From positions 1 to 13,874 of the forward strand of contig JAJZYI010000052.1 in NCBI GenBank assembly GCA_021798135.1: a stretch of DNA of 13,874 nucleotides. The letters run 5' to 3'. Numbering within the stretch: the stretch's first letter is position 1; the number at the start of each line of letters is the position of its first letter. Below, in pieces: positions 1-5,720 of this stretch. Source of the stretch: Actinomycetes bacterium. GTDB taxonomy: Bacteria > Actinomycetota > Acidimicrobiia > Acidimicrobiales > UBA8190. The notes under the pieces are model-generated. The model saw only the letters and a list, made by a program, of their open reading frames with translations, did not search any database and was not told the DNA's origin. The position numbers and the translations under genes were made by a program.

Positions 1-147
1 GCCGCGCAGCTGCTGGCCGCCGCCGGAGCGCCCGCCGCGGCTCCCGAGGGCCCGGCACCGCACCTGGCCTGGCGGTTCAGCGGGCGCTGGTGGGCCCGGC
101 CGACCGTGGCCCGTCGCGACCGGCCCTGGGCGGGCCGCCTGCCCTAG
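1..147 (+). CDS. 3' end of an unidentified protein-coding gene (partial)
   Basis: Frame 1 is open from the window edge and ends at TAG (145-147), giving 48 residues that finish ...RRDRPWAGRLP. Third codon positions are almost all G or C, as in the clear genes of this window, so I take it as the C-terminus of a real protein that begins upstream. The stretch has an Ala/Pro-rich segment followed by a Trp/Arg-rich tail (WRFSGRWWARP). I do not recognise the family and offer no function. A tandem repeat begins about 27 nt after the stop codon. Confidence 0.5.
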   Translation, partial: AAQLLAAAGAPAAAPEGPAPHLAWRFSGRWWARPTVARRDRPWAGRLP

Positions 148-174
148 GTCCTGTCTCCTCCGGCGCGCCCCCTG

Positions 175-278
175 CCGGTGCGCCTGCCCGGGTCCCGCGT
201 GCGCCGGTGCGCCTGCCTGGGTCCCACGTGCGCCGGCTCGCCCGGCCGGGTTGCCGCCCGCGACGGTGCGCCTGCCCC
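175..278. repeat. Imperfect 29-30 bp tandem repeat, about 3.5 copies
   Basis: Units begin near 175, 204, 233 and 263. Each starts CCGGTGCGCCTGCC or a variant, and the first two continue into GGGTCCC(G/A)CGTGCG. Copies 1 and 2 differ at only a few positions; copy 3 is diverged and copy 4 is partial. The period (29, 29, 30) does not keep a reading frame. The array fills much of the 263-nt gap between the upstream gene's stop and the DUF2630 start. I see no other gene in this gap; the rest is GC-rich sequence ending in the DUF2630 ribosome binding site. Confidence 0.7.
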
Positions 279-410
279 AGGATGCCGCCGGGGTCCCGGG
301 GTCCCGGGGCGCCGTGCGCCCCCGCCCGGGCTCGGCGAGGATGGCAGCAGGGCGAGCGTTCGCCGTCGGGCCGGGTGGCGGCGCCGCCGACGGCACAGGG
401 AGGTCGTGAC

Positions 411-656
411 GTGGGCGAGAGCGACGAGCTGGCACGCATCACCGAGCTGGTGGAAGAGGAACGTCGGCTGCGCGCCCACGCGGCGGGCGGCCAGCCACTG
501 TCGGACGACGACCGGGCACGGTTGGTCGAGGTGGGGGCCCACCTCGACCAGTGCTGGGACCTGCTGCGCCAGCGGCGGGCCCGCGAGGAGTTCGGGGCCG
601 ACCCCGAGCAGGCGGCCCTGCGCACCGTCGAGGAGGTCGAGCACTACCAGCAGTGA
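411..656 (+). CDS. DUF2630 family small protein
   Basis: An 81-residue acidic, charged, probably helical protein. It matches the DUF2630 pattern as I remember it: an N-terminal ITELVEEERRLR segment, then LSDDDRARL, then the signature LDQCWDLLRQRRAREEFG (about residues 45-62), and a C-terminal VEEVEHYQ tail. The GTG start at 411 is chosen because AGGGAGG (397-403) sits 7 nt upstream and the protein then begins at the usual family position. In-frame starts further upstream run through repeat DNA and would add unrelated sequence. There is no signal peptide or membrane segment. The family is common in actinobacteria and has no established function. The gene is convergent with the lipase gene; a hairpin and a 17-bp repeat lie between them. 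Confidence 0.82.
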   Translation: MGESDELARITELVEEERRLRAHAAGGQPLSDDDRARLVEVGAHLDQCWDLLRQRRAREEFGADPEQAALRTVEEVEHYQQ

Positions 657-659
657 GCG

Positions 660-690
660 GGGTGCCGGGGCCGCGCCGGGGGCGGCACCC
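660..690 (+). terminator. GC-rich hairpin after the DUF2630 gene
   Basis: GGGTGCCG (660-667) and CGGCACCC (683-690) form a perfect 8-bp stem around a 15-nt GC-rich loop, starting 4 nt after the stop codon. No U-tract follows, so this is terminator-like rather than a classic intrinsic terminator. Confidence 0.4.
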
Positions 691-699
691 GCGGCCCTC

Positions 700-751
700 A
701 CCGGCCACACAGCCCTTGCCGGCCCACAGCCTTTGCCGGCCCACAGCCTTT
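700..751. repeat. 17-bp tandem repeat, three copies
   Basis: Three units end at 717, 734 and 751. The last two are identical (GCCGGCCCACAGCCTTT at 718-734 and 735-751); the first (about 700-717) has an extra A and a C for T. The array lies in the convergent gap, only 4 nt from the lipase stop codon (756-758 on the minus strand). Confidence 0.8.
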
Positions 752-755
752 GGCG

Positions 756-1988
756 CTACGCGCAGGTCGTGGTCTGGACGTTCGGCTGCCCGACGGGCCG
801 GTAGGGGTCGGGGCTGGGCTTGCCGGCGAACCGGTCGGCGATCCAGTGCACCATGTCGGCGGTCGATACCGGGATGACGCCGGTGTGGCTGCGTCCCGGG
901 TAGATCCACCGCTCCAGGTCCTGGCCCCTGCCGCACAGCTGCTTGGCGAGGAGCTGCGTGGAGGCGACCGGGATCTGCTCGTCGGCGCCTCCCTGGATGA
1001 TGAGCAGCGGCACGTTGTTCGCAGGCAGGTTGGCGGGGTCGTTGGCCTCGATCAGCTGCTTCCAGCTCGGGACGTCGAACGGGTTGGCCTTCACCAGCTG
1101 CTGCAGCGTGTACTTGTCGAGCTTCGACTCGAGCGTGTTGAAGCAGCCCGAGCGCAGCACGGGCAGCAGCTTCTCCGCCTGCGGCGACAGGACCGACCCG
1201 AGGGGCGCCTTGGCGTTGCCGTAGGCGGCGTTGAACCCGGCGGCCGCCATGAACAGGTAGAAGCGGTAGGGGCTGGTCTTCAGGAAGTCGTAGATGAAGG
1301 CGAACTGCGAGGGCGGGGCGCCGGCGACGGTGCCCACGAGGTGGAGCTGCGGGGCATAGGTGGGGCCGATGTGCCACGCGAACATGGCCGTCTGGCCGCC
1401 CTCCGAATGCCCCCACACCAGGTACTTGGTGCTGGCGTGCACAGGCATGCTCTGCACGGCCCGGACGATGTCGACCGTGTCGCGCGCGGCCAGCGTGCCG
1501 ACCAGGTAGGCGAGCAGGCCCGGGGGCGTGCCCTCGCCCTGGTAGTCGCTGGCGGTGACCAGCCAGCCCTTCTGCAGGAGGGCGTTGATCGACGGCACGG
1601 CGGTGGACGGGTCCAGGGACGGGGCGCACGCGTTGGTCATGCCGTTGGTCCCGTGGGCCCAGCTGACGACGTCGTAGCCGCCGGCGGGCGGTGCGGAGCG
1701 GGGCACGAACACCAGGCCGGTGACCGGGACGGACGCGTTCTGCTCGCTGCTCGACACGTACATGATCCGGTACGCCGTGCCGTCCACGCCGGGGGCGGCG
1801 ACCTTCTCGTACTTGAGGAGCGTGCCCGGCGGGTCGCTCCTCACCCCGTTGGGGATGGCGTAGAAGGACGGCATGCCGGCGGGGGCGGCCGCGGCCACCA
1901 TGGTGTTGGACGCGGTGCACGCGGTCGCCACCAGCCCGAGGGCCGTGGCCATCGCGGTCAGCCGAAGTGCCAGCCCGACCCTCGTCAT
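756..1988 (-). CDS. Secreted lipase-like alpha/beta-hydrolase (secretory lipase family)
   Basis: A 410-residue predicted exported serine hydrolase. Residues 1-24 form a signal peptide (positive MTR, then a hydrophobic stretch) ending ATAC at Cys24, so a lipoprotein is possible but the lipobox is weak. The nucleophile elbow is GHSEGG at 193-198 (Ser195). Asp336 in GGADEQIP and His368 in GRSHTG complete a plausible triad, and the AHGTNG motif near 111-116 fits an oxyanion/HG segment. Order, spacing and length fit secretory lipase/triacylglycerol lipase-type hydrolases (PF03583-like); the true substrate is unknown. The start is the ATG at 1988, which has GGAGGGAGGA (1998-2007) 9 nt upstream; earlier in-frame starts would bury the signal peptide. 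The gene is downstream of rpiA on the same strand, but a 305-nt gap with repeats suggests a separate transcript. Confidence 0.85.
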   Translation of the reverse strand: MTRVGLALRLTAMATALGLVATACTASNTMVAAAAPAGMPSFYAIPNGVRSDPPGTLLKYEKVAAPGVDGTAYRIMYVSSSEQNASVPVTGLVFVPRSAPPAGGYDVVSWAHGTNGMTNACAPSLDPSTAVPSINALLQKGWLVTASDYQGEGTPPGLLAYLVGTLAARDTVDIVRAVQSMPVHASTKYLVWGHSEGGQTAMFAWHIGPTYAPQLHLVGTVAGAPPSQFAFIYDFLKTSPYRFYLFMAAAGFNAAYGNAKAPLGSVLSPQAEKLLPVLRSGCFNTLESKLDKYTLQQLVKANPFDVPSWKQLIEANDPANLPANNVPLLIIQGGADEQIPVASTQLLAKQLCGRGQDLERWIYPGRSHTGVIPVSTADMVHWIADRFAGKPSPDPYRPVGQPNVQTTTCA

Positions 1989-2293
1989 GTCGTCCCGTCC
2001 TCCCTCCGGCGCCAGCCGACGCTCGTGCGGCACCGCGCCGCACGGTGGCGCCCGTGCACGACGGTCGCCGGCTGCCGGCGGGGACCCGGCCGTGCCGTGC
2101 CCCCGCCCGCGCCTGGCGTCGCCCGCCGGCGTGTGCGCTGCTGCAGCACCATAGCCAACGGCGGCTGCGGGCAAGGAATCAGGGCGGGCGGGGCACGGCC
2201 CGAGGGAGGTGCTGGCCGCGGAGCCGGTCAGCCGGGCGGCGCCCGTGCCCGTGCAGCGCCTCGACGGCGCCCGTGCCCGTGCGGCGCTGCCGG
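1989..2293. other. 305-nt intergenic region upstream of the lipase gene
   Basis: No gene is visible here. From the lipase side it holds the strong Shine-Dalgarno at 1998-2007, about 140 nt of GC-rich leader, a slightly AT-richer patch near 2148-2190 with a possible promoter, and next to rpiA a duplicated segment that copies the rpiA stop-codon region. Confidence 0.6.
2148..2174 (-). promoter_or_regulatory. Possible promoter for the lipase gene
   Basis: On the minus strand, TTGCCC (2169-2174) is followed after 15 nt by TATGGT (2148-2153), which fits the TANNNT form of the actinobacterial -10. The spacer is shorter than the usual 17-18 nt, and the resulting leader would be about 155 nt. It lies in the only AT-richer patch of the gap. 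Weak evidence. Confidence 0.28.
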
Positions 2294-2309
2294 TCAGCCG
2301 GGCGGCGCC
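2223..2309. repeat. Duplication of the rpiA 3' end, including its stop codon
   Basis: A 21-bp sequence at 2289-2309, spanning the end of rpiA and its stop (2294-2296), recurs exactly at 2223-2243, 66 bp further downstream in the rpiA direction. Between the copies, CGGCGCCCGTGCCCGTGC also occurs twice. Read from rpiA, the last codons plus TGA have been copied past the gene end. Confidence 0.8.
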
Positions 2310-3004
2310 TCCACGGCGCGCCGCACCACGCCGTCCCCGGTGCCGATGATGACGAGCGAGGTCAGCTCCGGCGGGAAGAGGCCGTGGGAGACGAGCCCGG
2401 GCTCGGCGTCGAGCCGGCGGGCCAGCTCGCCCGGCGAGGCTCCGGGCCCGCCGTCGGGCCACAGGTCGGCCAGCACCCCACCGTCGGGCGTCGGCGGCGC
2501 GTCGCGGCGGCGCACCCGGCCGAGGTCACCGAGCGAGCGCAGGGTGGCGTCGACGCCGAAGGCGGCCAGCTCGAGCGGCACCGGGCCCTGCAGCACGGGG
2601 CGGAGCTTGTCCGAGGACACGATCACCACGAAGGTCCGCGCCGCGGCGGCGACGATCTTCTCCCGTGTTTGGGCTCCGCCGCCGCCCTTCACGAGCCACC
2701 CGCGGTCGTCGACCTCGTCGGCACCGTCGATGGCGATGTCGATGCGGTCGATCCCCTCGAAGGGCCTGACGTCGAGCCCCAGTGCGGTGGCCGCCGCCCC
2801 GGTCGCCGGCGACGTGGCCACGCACACCACGTCGAGCGACCGGCGGGCCAGCGCCGGCAGCAGCAGGGCCGCCGTCGAGCCGGTCCCCAGGCCCACGACG
2901 GCGCCCGGCTGGACCAGCGTGGCGGCCGCCTCGGCGGCCAGGCGCTTCTCGTGCTCGTTGTGGCCGGGGGCGGTGCTCCCAGGCGTTGCGGTGGTCCCCG
3001 GCAT
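2294..3004 (-). CDS. rpiA: Ribose-5-phosphate isomerase A
   Basis: A 236-residue cytosolic enzyme interconverting ribose 5-phosphate and ribulose 5-phosphate in the pentose phosphate pathway. It has GLGTGSTA (phosphate-binding loop, 38-45), DGADEVD (93-99) and KGGGGAQTREK (106-116). Asp93, Asp96, Lys106 and Glu115 have the same spacing as the E. coli catalytic residues Asp81, Asp84, Lys94 and Glu103. The C-terminal GLVSHGLF and IIGTGDGV segments are also typical. The ATG at 3004 is chosen because TGGGAG (3012-3017) lies 7 nt upstream. About the first 15 residues are low-complexity and not conserved, and GCTCCCAGGC around the binding site is repeated inside the gene (2975-2984 and 3011-3020), so the 5' end has been partly duplicated. 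It is divergent from the metallo-hydrolase gene. Identity is secure; the exact start is less so. Confidence 0.93.
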   Translation of the reverse strand: MPGTTATPGSTAPGHNEHEKRLAAEAAATLVQPGAVVGLGTGSTAALLLPALARRSLDVVCVATSPATGAAATALGLDVRPFEGIDRIDIAIDGADEVDDRGWLVKGGGGAQTREKIVAAAARTFVVIVSSDKLRPVLQGPVPLELAAFGVDATLRSLGDLGRVRRRDAPPTPDGGVLADLWPDGGPGASPGELARRLDAEPGLVSHGLFPPELTSLVIIGTGDGVVRRAVEAPPG

Positions 3005-3361
3005 GGCGGCGCTCCCAGGCTGGCGGTCCTTCGTGCGCCCGCGGTCCCCGGCGGGCCGGCTGGTGCGGGGCCCGGGCCCCGGCTCCCGGCCCGTGCCGCA
3101 CGGCCGTGCTGGCGGGAACCTGGCGCGGGACGGATCATGGCAGGTGGGAGGCCCGGCGTCAGGTCGAACGGGCGTCCTCGGTGGCCGTGGGCGGGTGCGC
3201 AGGCGGGCGAGGGCGGTCCGGGCGCCGGGCCGGCCGGCCCGTTTCAGTGGCAGTTGGTGTGCCAACATCTGTCGCGGGGTGTGCGGCGGTGCAGCCCGGG
3301 ACCCCGGGCGCGGCGAGGCGGGTGGGCGCGGCCGGGCGACGCGAGGACGAGGAGGACACCC
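3005..3361. other. 357-nt divergent intergenic region between rpiA and the metallo-hydrolase
   Basis: No gene is supported. An in-frame ATG near 3137 could extend the metallo-hydrolase, but the added sequence is Arg/Gly/Pro-rich and lacks a conserved look, whereas the ATG at 3362 has a strong ribosome binding site. The region contains two self-complementary palindromes (GGGGCCCGGGCCCC at 3067-3080 and GCACGGCCGTGC at 3098-3109) and an AT-richer dyad at 3248-3266. I find no tandem array here. No confident promoter box is visible for either gene. Confidence 0.55.
3248..3266. promoter_or_regulatory. Nested inverted repeats upstream of the metallo-hydrolase (operator candidate)
   Basis: GTTGG (3253-3257) and CCAAC (3262-3266) flank TGTG. 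Overlapping this, TGGCA (3248-3252) and TGCCA (3260-3264) form a second dyad. They sit in the one AT-richer patch of an otherwise extremely GC-rich divergent gap, about 95 nt before the metallo-hydrolase start. Arms are only 5 bp, so a regulator site is a guess. Confidence 0.3.
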
Positions 3362-4672
3362 ATGACGACCACGCCCACGCCGGAGCACCCGGTCACCGAG
3401 CTCGCCGAGCGCCTGTGGTCGGGCGGCGCGGACCTCACCGGTTCCGACCACCCCGTCCACGCCCAGGGGTACGTCTCGGAGGAGATCGCCGACGGCGTCC
3501 TCGTGTACCTCAGCCTCGCCAGCGCCACGGCCGTGGACACCGGCGACGGCCTGGTGCTGCTCGACGCCGGCGGCCCCTTCGACATCCAGGCGCTCCACGA
3601 CCACGTCCGTCGCTGGCGTCCGGACGACCGCCTGGCCGCGGCGGTGTTCTCGCACCACCACATCGACCACGTGTTCGGCACCGCCCGGTTCGAGGCGGAG
3701 GCGCGCGAGCGCCGGTGGCCGGCGCCGCTCGTCTACGGGCACCGGGGGCTCGACGCCAACTTCGACCGGTACCTCAGGACGCGGGGCCTCAACCGGGCCG
3801 TCAACGCCCGCCAGTTCGCCATCGAGGCGGAGGGCTTCGCCTGGCCGGAGCACTGGCGGCGGCCCGACGTCACCTACGACCGCTCGCTGCGGCTCACGCA
3901 GGGGCGGCTCACCTTCGAGCTGCGCCACGCCCGCGGCGAGACCGACGACGCCACGTGGACCTGGGTGCCCGAGCTGCGCCTGCTGCACCCGGGCGACCTC
4001 TTCATCTGGGCCGTGCCCAACGCCGGCAACCCCCAGAAGGTGCAGCGCTACGCCGGCGAGTGGGCGGCGGCGCTGCGGGAGATGGCCGCCCTGGGCGCCG
4101 AGATCATGGTGGCGGGCCACGGCGTGCCGATCCTCGGCGCCGAGCGCGTCCGCCAGGCCCTGTCCGACACCGCCGCCCTGCTCGAGTCGCTCGAGGGGCA
4201 GACCCTCGCCCTCATGAACCGGGGTCTGCGCCTCGACCAGGTGCTGCACGAGGTGACCGTGCCAGCCGAGCTGGCCGACCGCCCGTACCTGCAGCCGGTC
4301 TACGACCACCCGCAGTTCGTGGTGCGCAACATCTGGCGCCTCTACGGCGGGTGGTACGACGGGGATCCCGACCAGCTCCTCCCCGCGCCGCGCCGGCAGC
4401 AGGCCCGGGAGTGGGTGGCCCTGGCCGGCGGCGCCGCCGCCGTCCTGGCGCGGGCGCGGGCGCTGGCGGACGGCGGCGACCTGCGGATGGCCGCGCACCT
4501 GGTCGAGACGGCCATGCTCGCCGATCCCGGCGACGCCGCCGCGCACGAGCTGCGGGCCGAGGTCTACGCGGCGCGGGCCGCTGCCGAGCGGTCCTCGATG
4601 GCGTCCAACCTGTTCGCCCACGCCGCGGCGGCCAGCCACCGCGGCCGGCGGGACCTGGCCGAGGAGCCCTGA
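3362..4672 (+). CDS. Alkylsulfatase-like metallo-beta-lactamase-fold hydrolase
   Basis: A 436-residue protein with no signal peptide. The N-terminal metallo-beta-lactamase domain carries the di-metal motif SHHHIDH (97-103; His98, His100, Asp102, His103). Further likely ligands are His189 or Glu193 in ELRHARGETD, Asp212 in HPGDLF and His253 in VAGHGVP. The second part (about 270-410) resembles the helical dimerisation domain of alkylsulfatases such as SdsA1/BDS1: LMNRGLRLDQVLHEV, then VRNIWRLYGGWYDGDPDQLLP, then a TPR-like helical stretch. The C-terminal SCP2-like domain of full-length SdsA1-type enzymes is absent. Known relatives cleave alkyl sulfates, but other MBL-fold substrates remain possible. 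The start ATG is set by GAGGAGG (3349-3355), 6 nt upstream. The last 32 nt are the first copy of the repeat at 4641-4803. Confidence 0.83.
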   Translation: MTTTPTPEHPVTELAERLWSGGADLTGSDHPVHAQGYVSEEIADGVLVYLSLASATAVDTGDGLVLLDAGGPFDIQALHDHVRRWRPDDRLAAAVFSHHHIDHVFGTARFEAEARERRWPAPLVYGHRGLDANFDRYLRTRGLNRAVNARQFAIEAEGFAWPEHWRRPDVTYDRSLRLTQGRLTFELRHARGETDDATWTWVPELRLLHPGDLFIWAVPNAGNPQKVQRYAGEWAAALREMAALGAEIMVAGHGVPILGAERVRQALSDTAALLESLEGQTLALMNRGLRLDQVLHEVTVPAELADRPYLQPVYDHPQFVVRNIWRLYGGWYDGDPDQLLPAPRRQQAREWVALAGGAAAVLARARALADGGDLRMAAHLVETAMLADPGDAAAHELRAEVYAARAAAERSSMASNLFAHAAAASHRGRRDLAEEP

Positions 4673-4803
4673 ACCGGCCGGCGGGACCTGGCCGGGGAGC
4701 CCTGAACCGGCCGGCGGGACCTGGCCGGAGAGCCTGAGCCGGCCGGCGGGACCTGGCCGGGGAGCCCTGAACCGGCCGGCGGGACCTGGCCGGGGAGCCC
4801 GAG
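4641..4803. repeat. 33-bp tandem repeat, five copies, first copy inside the coding sequence
   Basis: Units run 4641-4673, 4674-4706, 4707-4738, 4739-4771 and 4772-4803 (33, 33, 32, 33 and 32 nt). Each contains GGCCGGCGGGACCTGGCC and ends near GAGCCCTGAA. The first unit is the last ten codons of the metallo-hydrolase plus its TGA; copies 2 and 4 also retain the TGA. Units differ by a few substitutions and single-base deletions. The array occupies nearly all of the convergent gap before the FKBP gene stop. Confidence 0.92.
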
Positions 4804-4830
4804 CCGCTCTCGTCGGCTCCGCCGGCCGGG

Positions 4831-5610
4831 CTACTTGACGGCCAGCAGGTCGACCACGAAGACGAGCGTCTCGTTGGGGCCGACGGCCTGGCTGCCGCCC
4901 GCACCGGTCGGGGTGCCCGAGGAGCCGTAGCCGAGCGCGGGCGGGATCACGATCTCGCGCCGCCCCCCGACGTGCATGCCGGTGATGCCCTTGGCGAAGC
5001 CGGGGATGACGCCGCTGAGCGGGAAGGTGGCGGGCGCGTGGCGCGCCCAGCTCGAGTCGAAGACCTTGCCGGTGGCGTAGTCGGCCCCCACGTACTGGAT
5101 CTCCACGGTGCTGGTGGCCGTGGCCAGGGCGCCGGTGCCGACGACCAGGTCCCGGGTGGCGAGCGACGTGGGTGCCGGCCCGGTGCCGGCGGCGATCACC
5201 GGCGCGACCTTCAGGTTGGTGGCGTTGCCAACGGCCGGCAGCGTCGTGGCCGACGAGGTCGTGCCCGACGACGCGGCCCCCGAGGACGTGGCCGCCGAGG
5301 AACCGGCGGTGGACGCGGTCGACGAGCCCGCAGCGGACGACGCCGGGCTCGAAGCCGACGACGACGGTGCGCTCGACGACGAGGCGGCCGAGGTGCACGC
5401 CGCCAGTGCGAGGGCGCAGGCGCCGCTCACCGCCAGCGAGCCGGCCAGGCGCCACCGTGGTCCTGGGCGACCTCGTCGACCTGCCTGCCCTGGCCGTGCG
5501 GCGGCGTGGCGGGTGGTCGCGCGGGAGGCGCCGGAGGGCCGGCCGGCGGGGGGAACGGCACCGCCCGCAGCCGACGGCCCGGCGGTCCTTTCGAGGATGC
5601 TGTCGTGCAC
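4831..5610 (-). CDS. FKBP-type peptidyl-prolyl isomerase, predicted lipoprotein
   Basis: A 259-residue predicted exported PPIase. Residues 54-72 form a hydrophobic segment ending in the lipobox LAAC (Cys72). Residues 73-124 are an almost pure Ser/Ala/Thr/Gly linker. The FKBP domain (about 150-259) shows VEIQYVGADYATGKVFDSSW (169-188), SGVIPGFAKGITGMHVGGRRE (199-219), IPPALGYGSSG and the final LVFVVDLLAV strand. It should isomerise prolyl bonds in proteins on the outer face of the membrane. The GTG at 5610 is the only plausible start: no ATG, GTG or TTG occurs in frame between it and the hydrophobic segment. It has no Shine-Dalgarno but TATCGT 6 nt upstream, suggesting a leaderless message. 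The n-region of about 53 residues is unusually long. It lies 104 nt downstream of the mutase gene, same strand. Confidence 0.85.
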   Translation of the reverse strand: MHDSILERTAGPSAAGGAVPPAGRPSGASRATTRHAAARPGQAGRRGRPGPRWRLAGSLAVSGACALALAACTSAASSSSAPSSSASSPASSAAGSSTASTAGSSAATSSGAASSGTTSSATTLPAVGNATNLKVAPVIAAGTGPAPTSLATRDLVVGTGALATATSTVEIQYVGADYATGKVFDSSWARHAPATFPLSGVIPGFAKGITGMHVGGRREIVIPPALGYGSSGTPTGAGGSQAVGPNETLVFVVDLLAVK

Positions 5611-5616
5611 GGGGGG

Positions 5617-5622
5617 ACGATA
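5617..5622 (-). promoter_or_regulatory. TANNNT -10 box for a leaderless FKBP transcript
   Basis: The minus strand reads TATCGT, then six C residues, then the GTG start at 5610. The position implies transcription starting at or next to the start codon. No convincing -35 is seen. Confidence 0.45.
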
Positions 5623-5686
5623 GACGATGCCGGCGCCGGGCCAGGTGCGTCACCGCCGCCGGACGCGAACCCCGGCGTGTGCGCGG

Positions 5687-5720
5687 CCCGGTGCCGGTCG
5701 GGTCCCGGTGCCGGTCAGGC
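5687..5720. repeat. 17-bp direct repeat overlapping the mutase stop codon
   Basis: Copies at 5687-5703 and 5704-5720 both begin CCCGGTGCCGGTC and differ only near their ends. The second covers the TGA of the mutase gene (5715-5717, minus strand), and the first is its copy just downstream. A further partial copy (CCCCGGTGCC) follows inside the gene. Confidence 0.65.

Noticed and set aside
3137..3361. N-terminal extension of the metallo-hydrolase from an upstream in-frame ATG
   Set aside because: The extension is low-complexity Arg/Gly/Pro sequence without conserved features, while ATG 3362 has a strong ribosome binding site 6 nt upstream.
4641..4803. CRISPR array
   Set aside because: Units are directly adjacent with no unique spacers, drift between copies, and no cas genes are present. 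The same applies to the arrays at 10588 and 13728.
2294..5653. A continuous minus-strand open frame of about 1,120 codons covering rpiA and beyond
   Set aside because: Upstream of 3004 it is antisense to the metallo-hydrolase and reads through the 33-bp array as repeated Pro/Gly/Arg sequence. Only the rpiA part is conserved protein.
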